A stretch of 64,000 nt of DNA from JACVRW01 sp963813495 (lineage in GTDB: Bacteria > Actinomycetota > Thermoleophilia > Solirubrobacterales > Thermoleophilaceae): NCBI GenBank assembly GCA_963813495.1, contig CAWEZC010000006.1:1-64000 (forward strand), given 5' to 3'. Under the pieces are notes generated by a model. The model searched no databases. It saw only the letters and a program-made list of their open reading frames with translations, and was not told the origin of the DNA. A program made the translations under genes and the position numbers. Of this stretch, positions 23,240 to 31,165 are shown one piece after another; the first letter of the stretch is position 1, and the number at the start of each line of letters is the position of its first letter.

Positions 23240-23300
23240 GCCCTTGTCTTGTTCGACCCGTCGCGGACGAGAAACTAATCGCGGTCTAACCTGGCAGGCC

Positions 23301-24416
23301 ATGGCCACTCCCTCCGCAGGCGCAAGGACCGACGAGCAGGAGCTGCTGGGGGCGGCTCGCGGCGGTGACCAGGACGCGTTCGGCACTCTGGTCGAGCCCT
23401 ATCGGGGCGAGCTGCACGCTCACTGCTATCGCATGCTGGGCTCCCTCCACGACGCCGAGGACGCCTTCCAGGAGGCGTCGCTGAGAGCATGGCGCGGGAT
23501 CGCGAGCTTCGAGGGGCGCAGCTCGCTGCGCTCCTGGCTGTACACGATCGCGACCAACACCTGCCTGAACCACATCGCGCGCAGGCCCAAGCGCGTCCTG
23601 CCGCTCGACTACGGCCCGGCCGCCGATCCTCACGAGGGCCCCGGCGAGCCGCTCATCGAGTCGGTCTGGATCGAGCCCTATCCGGATGAACGGCTCGCCG
23701 TGGAGGACGGCTACGCCGCACCCGAAGCGCGCTACGAGCAGCGGGAAGCGGTCGAGCTCGCGTTCGTAGCCGCGCTCCAGCACCTTCCCGCGCGCCAGCG
23801 CGCCGCGCTGATCCTCCGTGAGGTGCTCGGCTTCTCCGCGCAGGAGACCGCCGCGGCGCTCGATACCTCGGTCGCGTCGGTGAACAGCGCGCTGCAGCGC
23901 GCCCGCAGCACGGTGGACGAACGCATGCCCGGGCAGAGCCAGCAGGCCACCCTGCGCTCGCTCGGCGACGAGCGCATGCGCGCGATCGTCGAGAGCTACA
24001 TGGATGCGATGGCGCGCGGCGACGTCAAAGCGGTGGTGGCGATGCTCGCCGAGGACGCGGCCTGGTCGATGCCGCCGTTGGCCACCTGGTACGGCGGCCA
24101 CGAGGCCATCAGCGACTTTCTGGCCGGTTGGCCCCTGTCGGGACGCTGGCGCTGGCGTCACGTGCCCACCCGGGCCAACGGGCAACTCGCGGTCGGCTCC
24201 TACACGTGGCGCGAGGAGGAGCGCTGCTACCGGCCGTTCGCCCTCGACGTGCTCACCCTCGAGGGAGACAAGATCCGGGAGATCGACTCGTTCATCGCCC
24301 GCTCCGCGGAGCCGCGGGACCGCGAGGCCTTTGGCCGCTACCCGGATGAGCCGCTCGATCAGGACAAGGTTGGAACGATCTTCGGGAGCCTGGGCCTCCC
24401 CGACCGGCTGGACTGA
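23301..24416 (+). CDS. ECF sigma factor with C-terminal SnoaL-like domain
   Basis: 371 aa. The sigma-2 domain (about 20-90) has 'LHAHCYRMLGSLHDAEDAFQEASLRAWRGIASFEGRSSLRSWLYTIATNTCLNHIARR'. The sigma-4 domain (about 140-200) is 'AALQHLPARQRAALILREVLGFSAQETAAALDTSVASVNSALQRARS'. Residues about 225-345 form an NTF2/SnoaL fold ('MRAIVESYMDAMARGDVKAVVAML'). This composition is that of the SigG/TIGR02960 group, in which the C-terminal domain replaces an anti-sigma factor as the regulatory module. Divergent from a VOC gene and followed by another VOC gene, a common arrangement for this class. Confidence 0.92.
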   Translation: MATPSAGARTDEQELLGAARGGDQDAFGTLVEPYRGELHAHCYRMLGSLHDAEDAFQEASLRAWRGIASFEGRSSLRSWLYTIATNTCLNHIARRPKRVLPLDYGPAADPHEGPGEPLIESVWIEPYPDERLAVEDGYAAPEARYEQREAVELAFVAALQHLPARQRAALILREVLGFSAQETAAALDTSVASVNSALQRARSTVDERMPGQSQQATLRSLGDERMRAIVESYMDAMARGDVKAVVAMLAEDAAWSMPPLATWYGGHEAISDFLAGWPLSGRWRWRHVPTRANGQLAVGSYTWREEERCYRPFALDVLTLEGDKIREIDSFIARSAEPRDREAFGRYPDEPLDQDKVGTIFGSLGLPDRLD

Positions 24417-24479
24417 TCGGCCGATGAGTTTCGTGGCTGAAGCCGGTCCTTAGGACATTCCCCACGAAAGGAGAACGTC

Positions 24480-24851
24480 ATGTTCGCCAACAGCAACGCC
24501 TTCAGCGGGTTTGCCGTGCCAGACATCGACCGCGCTCGCGAGTTCTATGGCGACACGCTGGGACTCGAAACATCCGAGGAGAACGGCCTGCTGACACTGC
24601 ACCTGAAGGACGGCCGGGACACGCTGATCTATCCCAAGCCCGATCATGCGCCGGCCAACTACACGATCCTCAACTTCGAGGTCGACGATATCGACGCGGC
24701 CGTGGACGAGCTGACCACCAGGGGCGTCGAGCTCCTTCGCTATGACGGCTTCGGCCAGGACGAGAAGGGGATTGCCCGCGATCCGGGCCCCCAAATCGCC
24801 TGGTTCACGGACCCGGCCGGCAACATCCTGTCGGTGCTGCAGACCGCGTAG
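24480..24851 (+). CDS. VOC-family protein
   Basis: 123 aa with the VOC pattern 'SGFAVPDIDRAREFYGDTLGLE', a central 'TILNFEVDDIDAAVDELTTRGVELL', and the C-terminal 'IAWFTDPAGNILSVLQ' carrying the usual metal-ligand region. AAAGGAG lies just before the ATG. It follows the ECF sigma gene by 63 nt and is probably a target or co-transcribed partner. Substrate unknown. Confidence 0.88.
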   Translation: MFANSNAFSGFAVPDIDRAREFYGDTLGLETSEENGLLTLHLKDGRDTLIYPKPDHAPANYTILNFEVDDIDAAVDELTTRGVELLRYDGFGQDEKGIARDPGPQIAWFTDPAGNILSVLQTA

Positions 24852-24855
24852 CCGC

Positions 24856-25419
24856 TCAGGCCTCGCGTTGAACCGCGTAGCGCAGCTCGACCATTCCGTT
24901 GTCGAACGTACGCGTCCCGGTGAGCTCCAGGGGCGCACCAGGGAGGCGCCGGTCGAACAGCGGCTTGCCCTGTCCGAGCACGACGGGGACCACCGTCACG
25001 AGCAACTCGTCGAGCAGCCCCTCGTCGGCGAACTGAGAGGCCACGTTGCCGCCGCCCACCACCCAGAGATCGTGCTCCCCCGCCGCGGCCTTCATCTCGT
25101 CGATGAGGTCCGGGACGGGGGCGTCGACGATGCGTATGTCGGCACCCTCGAAGGTGGGGAGGATCCGGCTGCTCAGAACCCAGCTCGGCTCGTCCTTGTA
25201 GGGCCACTCGTCGACCTCGTCGAGCACGAACTGGTAAGTGGCCGAGCCCATCACCACGGCGCCGACGCCCTCGTACCAGCGCTCATAGGCTCCCTTCATC
25301 GGCTCGGCCTCGGGGCCCATGTAGCTGCCCTCGTAGCCGAGCAGCCAGGCGAGCGTGTCGTCCGACTCCGCGATGAAGCCGTCGAGCGAGGACGCGACGT
25401 AGTACTGGGTCTTGCTCAT
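24856..25419 (-). CDS. Dihydrofolate-reductase-fold (RibD C-terminal-like) reductase
   Basis: About 187 aa from the ATG at 25419 (a GTG at 25452 is possible). The start 'KTQYYVASSLDGFIAESDDTLAWL', 'GVGAVVMGSATYQFVL' and the glycine-rich 'EHDLWVVGGGNVASQFADEGLLDELLVTVVPVVLGQGKPLF' are the signature of the RibD_C/YyaP group: NADPH-binding proteins of uncertain substrate. Convergent with the VOC gene (4-nt gap). Confidence 0.88.
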   Translation of the reverse strand: MSKTQYYVASSLDGFIAESDDTLAWLLGYEGSYMGPEAEPMKGAYERWYEGVGAVVMGSATYQFVLDEVDEWPYKDEPSWVLSSRILPTFEGADIRIVDAPVPDLIDEMKAAAGEHDLWVVGGGNVASQFADEGLLDELLVTVVPVVLGQGKPLFDRRLPGAPLELTGTRTFDNGMVELRYAVQREA

Positions 25420-25502
25420 GGGGCCAGCGGTCGGGTCGGTGGACTTGGTCACGACTCACGGGCAAGATCTCACACTGCCCCTGCCGATCGCGTTCTCAGG
25501 GC

Positions 25503-25976
25503 ATGACCTCTGCTCGTCTCTACAGCGTCTACGCATCTCCTGTCGGCCCGCTCACGCTGAGCGGAGACGCCGACGCCCTCACCGGATTGGCCTTCGGCGA
25601 CGTACCCGCCGGGCGGGTGCGTGACGATAAGCGCTTCGAGCGCGAGCGCCGGCAGCTCGACGAGTACTTCCGCGGTGTGCGCTCCGAGTTCGATCTCGAC
25701 CTGCGCCTGGAGGGAACGCCCTTTCAATTGCGTGTCTGGGAGGCGCTTCAAGCAATTCCCTACGGCACCACCACCAGCTACGGGGCGCTCGCCAGGACGC
25801 TCGGGTCAGTGAGCGGAGCCCGCAAGGTGGGGGCGGCCAACGGCCGCAACCCGATCGCAATCGTCGTGCCCTGCCACCGGGTGATTGGCGCCAACGGCAA
25901 GCTTGTCGGCTACGGCGGAGGACTGGAGCGCAAGCGCGACCTGCTTGCGCTCGAGGGGGCCCTGCTGGCGGTCTGA
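25503..25976 (+). CDS. ogt: Methylated-DNA--protein-cysteine methyltransferase
   Basis: 157-aa single-use repair protein that transfers alkyl groups from O6-alkylguanine to its own cysteine. 'VPCHRVIGANGKLVGYGGGLERKRDLLALEG' contains the acceptor Cys in PCHRV plus the conserved asparagine/glycine region. 'PFQLRVWEALQAIPYGTTTSYGALA' is the DNA-binding helix-turn-helix with the base-flipping Arg region. No AdaA domain is fused. A stand-alone gene. Confidence 0.93.
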   Translation: MTSARLYSVYASPVGPLTLSGDADALTGLAFGDVPAGRVRDDKRFERERRQLDEYFRGVRSEFDLDLRLEGTPFQLRVWEALQAIPYGTTTSYGALARTLGSVSGARKVGAANGRNPIAIVVPCHRVIGANGKLVGYGGGLERKRDLLALEGALLAV

Positions 25977-26122
25977 CCAGAGAAGGTTCGGATGCGCGAG
26001 CCCGGGGACTAGGGAAGAGCGGCGGTACGGCTCCTCGTCCGAGGACACTTCGTTAAGGCGAGGGGAGACGTGCCGCCGTACCTTTCCTGCGGGCGCGCGT
26101 CCTCCGGGTAGGCTCCGCGCCC

Positions 26123-27208
26123 ATGAGGGGAGTCCTGAGGGTACTCATGGCCGGGCTGCCGGCGGCAGCGCTGCTGGCTGCCGGCGCTGTCACCGCCTCG
26201 GCTGCGCCGCAGCGAACCGTCTGGCTCTGCAAGCCGGGCCTGGCGGACAACCCGTGCGCTCCCGACCTCGAGACCGCGGAGCTCGGCCCCGGCGGAAGCA
26301 CGTCGGAGACCGAGCAGGATTTCGGCGGGACGCCGCCGGTCGATTGCTTCTACGTCTATCCCACCGTGAGCGCCCAGCAGACGATCAACGCGGACCGCAG
26401 CATCGAGTCGGCGCAGCGCTCCGTGGCCCGACTGCAGGCCTCCCGGTTCGGGGCCGGCTGCCGGATCTGGGCGCCGGTGTACAGGCAGGTGACGCTGCGC
26501 GGCCTGTTCAGCGGCGGCTTCACCTTCGAGCGCCTGTCCATCGGATACCGCGACGTGCGCGCAGCCTGGCGCGACTACCTGCGCAACCACAACCGCGGGC
26601 GCGGCGTGGTCCTGATCGGGCACTCGCAGGGCGCCGGCATGCTTACCCGGCTCGTGAAGTTCGAGGTCGATCGCAGCCGAGCGCAGCGCCGGCGGCTGGT
26701 CTCCGCGCTGCTTCTGGGCGGCGAGGTCGCAGTACGCAGAGGCCGTGACCGCGGCGGTGACTTCCAGCACATGCGCGCGTGCCGGTCGGCGGGCCAGACG
26801 GGCTGCGTGATCGCCTACAACAGCTTTCTCGAGGCCCCACCTCGGATCACGATCTTCGGGCGTGTTGCGAACCGCTACCTCAAGCGGCCGAACCCCGGGG
26901 AGCTCGAGGTCCTGTGCACCAATCCGGCTGCGCTTCGAGGAGGCAGCGGCGGGCTGCTGCTCGAGCTCCCCGGAGAGGAGAGGTGGAGCCGTTACCGAGG
27001 TCTGTACGAGGCGCGTTGCGAGAGGCGCGACGGAGCGTCGTGGCTGCAGGTGACCGACATCGCGGGGCCGGCCGACACGCGCATGCGACTGACACAGGGT
27101 CTCGGGCCGGGCTGGGGGCTGCACCTGTACGACGTGAATCTGGCGCTGGGCAACCTCGTCGCTGTCGTAGGGCGACAGGCCCGGGCATACCTGAACAAGC
27201 GCCGCTGA
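26123..27208 (+). CDS. Secreted DUF3089 alpha/beta-hydrolase
   Basis: 361 aa. A signal peptide spans about residues 1-28 (basic start, hydrophobic 'LMAGLPAAALLAAGAVTA', cleavage after SAA/SA-AP). The mature part has 'VWLCKPGLADNPC', 'PPVDCFYVYPTVS' and the nucleophile elbow 'VVLIGHSQGAGML' (Ser in GHSQG), the core of the DUF3089 lipase-like family. Four or more Cys residues may form disulfides outside the cell. Exported esterase/lipase of unknown substrate, followed 13 nt later by the AlkZ-like gene. Confidence 0.85.
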   Translation: MRGVLRVLMAGLPAAALLAAGAVTASAAPQRTVWLCKPGLADNPCAPDLETAELGPGGSTSETEQDFGGTPPVDCFYVYPTVSAQQTINADRSIESAQRSVARLQASRFGAGCRIWAPVYRQVTLRGLFSGGFTFERLSIGYRDVRAAWRDYLRNHNRGRGVVLIGHSQGAGMLTRLVKFEVDRSRAQRRRLVSALLLGGEVAVRRGRDRGGDFQHMRACRSAGQTGCVIAYNSFLEAPPRITIFGRVANRYLKRPNPGELEVLCTNPAALRGGSGGLLLELPGEERWSRYRGLYEARCERRDGASWLQVTDIAGPADTRMRLTQGLGPGWGLHLYDVNLALGNLVAVVGRQARAYLNKRR

Positions 27209-27221
27209 GGAGCCGACGGCC

Positions 27222-28259
27222 GTGGCCGAGCGGGTGCTGAGCGCGATCGAGCTCAACCGGGCCCTGCTCGCCCGTCAGATGCTGCTCGAGCGCGCACGGA
27301 CTCCCCTGCCGCGGGCGCTCGAGCGCATGGCCGGGCTCCAGGCGCAGTACGCGCCTTCGATGTACATCGGGCTGTGGTCGCGGGTCGAGGACTTCGAGCG
27401 GGCGGCGCTCACACGGGCGCTCGGGCGGGGCTCGGTCATACAGGCCACGCTCATGCGCGCGACGATCCACTTGGTCTCATGTCGCGACTACTGGCCCTTC
27501 GAGCTCGGCATCAAGCGCGCGCGCCGTGACTGGTTCCTTCGCGTCGGGCGTGACACCGTGGGCCGGTCGCAGCTCAGCGCCGCGGCGCGCAAGCTGAGGC
27601 CGCGCCTGGAGGCCGGCCCGATGTCCCGGCTCGAGATCGAAGAGCTCCTGGGCAAGCCGCTCGCCCGGGTGGTGGGGATGGAGCTCGATCTGGTGCGCGT
27701 GCCTCCCGGCGGAACCTGGGAGCGCCGCCGCGCCGATGTCTACGCCGCGGCCGAGGACTGGCTCGGCCCGCCATCGGTGGACGAGCAGGAGGGCATCGAG
27801 CTGCTCGTGCGGCGCTATCTCGGAGGCTTCGGGCCCGCAACCGTGGCCGAGCTGGCTGACTGGGCGGGACTGGCGGTCAAGGCGGTGGCGCCGGCAGTCG
27901 AGCGGATCGCCACCCGCCGCTTTCGCTCCGAGGACGGCGCCGAGCTGGTGGACCTGCCGCGCGCGCCGCTGCCCGACCCCGAAACGCCGGCGCCCGTGCG
28001 CTTCCTCCCCACCTGGGATGCCACGCTGCTGGCGCACGCCCGGCGCACGCGGGTGCTGCCCGAGGAGAACCGTCCCAGGATCTTCAACACGAAGATGCCG
28101 CAGTCGGTGCCCACGTTCATGGTCGACGGGGCAGTGGCGGGGACCTGGCGCTACGAGGACGGATCGGTGCGCATGAGCCCCTTCGGCCGGCTCGACCGAG
28201 CCACCCGGAGCGCTCTGGGGGAGGAGGCGGAGCGGCTGGCCGCCTTCCACGCCGGGTAG
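27222..28259 (+). CDS. AlkZ/YcaQ-like winged-helix DNA glycosylase
   Basis: 345 aa of the HTH_42 (DUF1006) superfamily. 'MAGLQAQYAPSMYIGLWSRVEDF' contains the QxQ motif (QAQ) that in Streptomyces AlkZ and E. coli YcaQ is the catalytic element for excising alkylated or crosslinked bases. 'VIQATLMRATIHLVS' and the later wing regions also match. Start is GTG. It may repair alkylation damage together with the nearby Ogt, which is an inference from proximity. Confidence 0.82.
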   Translation: MAERVLSAIELNRALLARQMLLERARTPLPRALERMAGLQAQYAPSMYIGLWSRVEDFERAALTRALGRGSVIQATLMRATIHLVSCRDYWPFELGIKRARRDWFLRVGRDTVGRSQLSAAARKLRPRLEAGPMSRLEIEELLGKPLARVVGMELDLVRVPPGGTWERRRADVYAAAEDWLGPPSVDEQEGIELLVRRYLGGFGPATVAELADWAGLAVKAVAPAVERIATRRFRSEDGAELVDLPRAPLPDPETPAPVRFLPTWDATLLAHARRTRVLPEENRPRIFNTKMPQSVPTFMVDGAVAGTWRYEDGSVRMSPFGRLDRATRSALGEEAERLAAFHAG

Positions 28260-28286
28260 CCTGCCCACGATCGTGGGGGCCCGGCG

Positions 28287-29606
28287 ATGAGACACGACGT
28301 GGTGGTGCTGGGCGCCGGTCTCGCCGGACTGTCGGCCGCCCGCGATCTCGCCGCCGGCGGGGCCGACGTCGTGGTACTCGAGGCGCGCAACCGGGCCGGC
28401 GGCCGTGTCGAGCAGACCGCGCTCGCCGATGGGCGTCTCGTCCAGCTCGGCGGGGAGGTGGTGGGCCCGCACCAGCGCGCCTACTACGGGCTCGTCGAGG
28501 AGCTCGGCCTCACGCTCGTGCCGGCCTTTCCGGATCTGCCCGGCGACGAGACCTGGGTGCTCGCGGGCCGCCGCGACGTTGGTGAGGGGCACCCCTGGAT
28601 GAGCGAGGCCGACCGAGCGGACTACGCGCGCTTGAATCGCGAGTTCGCCGAGCTGGCGGCCACGGTCGACCCCGATGACCCCTGGTCGCACCCGCAGGCC
28701 GTCCGGCTCGATCGCCTGTCCGTGGGGGACTGGCTACGCGAGCGCGGCGCCGGCCCCGATGTCGTGCGCGCCCGCGACCTGGCCATGCTCGCGCTCTCGG
28801 CCGAGTCGGTGGAACGCACCTCGCTGCTCTCGGACCTGCGCAAGGAGGCCGCCGCCGGGGCGCCGGGCTTCTACTCCTATGACGTCTGGGAGTGCGAGCG
28901 TGTGGCCGAGGGATCGGCCACGGTGGCGCTGCGGATGGCGGACGAGCTCGGCTCGCGCATCCGCTACGCCACGCCCGTGACCCACGTCAAGGTGGCGGCC
29001 GGCAGCTGCCTGGTGACCACGGCGACCGGCGAGCGCTTCGAGGCCGACGCCGTCGTCAGTGCCCTTCCCGTGGGCCCGCTGCGGCGTGTCGCGATCGAAG
29101 GCGTCTCGGAGGAACGCCGCGCCTCGCTCGACCGCCAGCGCCACGCGCTCGCCGTGAAGGTGGTGTTCGCCTACGAGAGCTCGTTCTGGGAAGTGCAGGG
29201 GCAGAACGGCGACGCCTACTGGGAGACCGGCGTGCTGGGCGGCACGTGGGTCCAGCGCGAGGGCATCATCTCTGCGCTCGTGCCGCCCGAGCGGCTGGGC
29301 GCATTCCTGGCCACCTCGCCCGCACTCATCGAGCAGGAGATGATCGAGGAGATGGCTGAGGCCTTCGGCGAGCGCGCGCGCTCGCCGGTGGGAGTCTTCT
29401 TTCGCCGCTGGGCCGTCGACCCGTGGACGGAGGGCTACATCACCTCGTGGCGCCCGGGCGACGTCATGGCGGTCGGGCCTCTGCACGGCACCCATGAGCC
29501 GCCCTTCTACGTGTGCGGCTCGGATCAGTGGGTGTGCGGCTACATGGAAGGGGCGGTGCGCACGGGCCGCGGCGCGGCGCGCGCCGCGCTGGCGCAGGGC
29601 GGTTGA
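28287..29606 (+). CDS. Flavin monoamine-oxidase-like FAD oxidoreductase
   Basis: 439 aa. The dinucleotide-binding start 'DVVVLGAGLAGLSAARDLAAGGADVVVLEARNRAGGRV' has GxGxxG, the acidic E and the GGR motif typical of amine oxidases. 'LGGEVVGPHQRAYYGLVEELGL' follows, and the C-terminus 'VYGSDQWVCGYMEGAVRTGRGAARAAL'-like stretch binds FAD again. It oxidises an amine or related CH-NH substrate using O2, substrate not predictable. Upstream is the AlkZ-like gene (27 nt). Confidence 0.88.
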   Translation: MRHDVVVLGAGLAGLSAARDLAAGGADVVVLEARNRAGGRVEQTALADGRLVQLGGEVVGPHQRAYYGLVEELGLTLVPAFPDLPGDETWVLAGRRDVGEGHPWMSEADRADYARLNREFAELAATVDPDDPWSHPQAVRLDRLSVGDWLRERGAGPDVVRARDLAMLALSAESVERTSLLSDLRKEAAAGAPGFYSYDVWECERVAEGSATVALRMADELGSRIRYATPVTHVKVAAGSCLVTTATGERFEADAVVSALPVGPLRRVAIEGVSEERRASLDRQRHALAVKVVFAYESSFWEVQGQNGDAYWETGVLGGTWVQREGIISALVPPERLGAFLATSPALIEQEMIEEMAEAFGERARSPVGVFFRRWAVDPWTEGYITSWRPGDVMAVGPLHGTHEPPFYVCGSDQWVCGYMEGAVRTGRGAARAALAQGG

Positions 29607-29661
29607 GCGGCAGTGAGGCCGGATTTCCGGCACTCCTGTTGGCGCTTTTCCGGGCTCACCG

Positions 29662-30144
29662 TCAGCTGCTGCCCACCGAGTCCACCAGCGGCTGCACGCG
29701 CGGGCGTATCGGGCGCGACAGGACCACGTAGCTGGTGGAGCGGCGGATGGCGTCGGTGGCCAGCAGGCGGTTGACGATCTCCTGAAGGTGCTCGGTGTCC
29801 CGGGCGGCCACGCGGCAGATCAGGTCCTGCGGACCGCTGATCGCGTCCGCCTCGAGCACCTCCGGCGTGACCTCGAGCGCAGCCACTGCCTCCGCCAGGC
29901 GCCCCTGGGTGAGCTCGAGCAGGACGAAGGCCTCGAGCCGGTGGCCGAGCTCCACCGGATCGACCTCGGGACCGAAGCCCGTGATCACGCCGCGCTGCTC
30001 GAGCTTGGCCAGCCGGGCCTGAACGGTGCCGCGCGCCACGCCCAGCCGGCGCGAGACCTCCAGTAGCCCGAGCCGCGGGTTGGCGCGTAGCTCGGCGATC
30101 AGGCGGGAGTCGAGCTCGTCGATCGGACTGGTCAAAGTGACCAA
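29662..30144 (-). CDS. Lrp/AsnC-family transcriptional regulator
   Basis: 160 aa. The N-terminal winged HTH ('IDELDSRLIAELRANPRLGLLEVSRRLGVARGTVQARLAKLEQRGVI') is followed by a RAM/ACT ligand domain ('AFVLLELTQGRLAEAVAALEVTPEVLEADAISGPQDLICRVAARD'). The frame begins at a TTG with no ATG or GTG available. It is divergent from phenylalanine hydroxylase, suggesting an aromatic amino acid as effector. GGTCA/TGACC dyads lie across its start and the intergenic gap. Confidence 0.9.
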   Translation of the reverse strand: MVTLTSPIDELDSRLIAELRANPRLGLLEVSRRLGVARGTVQARLAKLEQRGVITGFGPEVDPVELGHRLEAFVLLELTQGRLAEAVAALEVTPEVLEADAISGPQDLICRVAARDTEHLQEIVNRLLATDAIRRSTSYVVLSRPIRPRVQPLVDSVGSS

Positions 30145-30186
30145 ACTCTAGCGGTAACTGGTCGCATCAGTGGACAGATTGACCAG
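30129..30186. promoter_or_regulatory. Candidate Lrp-type operators between lrp and phhA
   Basis: TGGTCA-AAG-TGACCA (30129-30143) is a perfect 15-bp dyad overlapping the TTG start of the Lrp gene. CTGGTC-N17-GACCAG (30158-30163 / 30181-30186) is a second, wider dyad with the same half-site. The repeated half-site spacing of about two helical turns suits the wrapping mode of Lrp proteins. Confidence 0.6.
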
Positions 30187-30236
30187 CCTGACTGCGCACA
30201 CTTGCAGTCGCGACGTTGAGGTGCTGCACTCAAGCC

Positions 30237-31133
30237 ATGTTCGAGGAAGCCCAGCTCTACTCGCCCGTGACCAGCGATGGCGACGGGGTGACCGTTCACC
30301 TCAGCGACGATCACCCGGGCGCCAACGATCCCGCCTACCGCGAGCGCCGCAACGAGATCGCCGCGCTCGCCCTGGCCTGGGAACCGGGTGATCCCGCCCC
30401 CGCGGTGGAGTACAACGATGCGGAGCAGGAGGTCTGGCGCACGGTCTGCCGGGAGCTCGAGCCCAAGCACGAGCAGCTGGCCTTCCGCGAGTTCCTCGAG
30501 GCCAAGGCGGCTCTGGACCTGCCGGTCGACGGCGTGCCGAGCCTCGATCTCGTGAGCGAGCGGCTGCGCCCGCTCACCGGCTTCGGCTACGTCCCCGCGG
30601 CGGGGCTCGTGCCGCTGCGCGAGTTCTACGGCTCGCTGTCCGAGCGTAGCTTCCATTCGACGCAGTACGTGCGCCATCCGGAGCAGCCGCTCTACACCCC
30701 GGAACCGGACATCGTCCACGAGGTGATCGGACACGGCCACCTGCTCGCGACGCCCACCTTCTCGGAGCTGCACCGCCTCACCGGCGAGGCCACCCACCGG
30801 CTGCAGGACGAGGACAACCTGCGCTTCCTCTCCCGAGTGTTCTGGTTCACCGTCGAGTTCGGTGTGGTGATGGAGGATGGCGAGCTACGCGCCTACGGCG
30901 CGGGCATCCTCTCCTCCTACGGCGAGATCGACGAGTTCCGCGCGATGGAGCTGCGGCCGCTCGACCTGGTCGAGATGGGAACCGCGGACTACGACATCAC
31001 CCACTACCAGCCGGTCCTCTACCGCGCGGAGTCGCTCGACGAGGTGCGCGAGGTGGCCGGCGGCTTCTTCGCCACCTGCAGCGACGACTCGATCCATGAG
31101 ATGCGGGCGCGGGCGGGCGCGCTGAGCGCCTAG
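30237..31133 (+). CDS. phhA: Phenylalanine 4-monooxygenase (aromatic amino acid hydroxylase)
   Basis: 298 aa. Iron ligands are visible in 'PDIVHEVIGHGHLLATPTF' (two His) and in 'FWFTVEFGVVMEDGELRAYGAGILSSYGEI' (Glu of VEFG). 'HSTQYVRHPEQPLYTPEPD' is the conserved substrate/pterin region. The enzyme hydroxylates phenylalanine to tyrosine with tetrahydropterin and O2. It lacks a regulatory ACT domain, as is usual for bacterial forms. The ATG at 30237 is preferred to a TTG 21 nt earlier. Divergent from lrp, which probably controls it. Confidence 0.93.
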   Translation: MFEEAQLYSPVTSDGDGVTVHLSDDHPGANDPAYRERRNEIAALALAWEPGDPAPAVEYNDAEQEVWRTVCRELEPKHEQLAFREFLEAKAALDLPVDGVPSLDLVSERLRPLTGFGYVPAAGLVPLREFYGSLSERSFHSTQYVRHPEQPLYTPEPDIVHEVIGHGHLLATPTFSELHRLTGEATHRLQDEDNLRFLSRVFWFTVEFGVVMEDGELRAYGAGILSSYGEIDEFRAMELRPLDLVEMGTADYDITHYQPVLYRAESLDEVREVAGGFFATCSDDSIHEMRARAGALSA

Positions 31134-31165
31134 CCCGGGCACTCCGTCCAGCGATACTCCCGTGC

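Noticed and set aside
29618..29631. GCCGG-ATTT-CCGGC hairpin between convergent genes
   Set aside because: A 5-bp stem is too weak to call a terminator with confidence.
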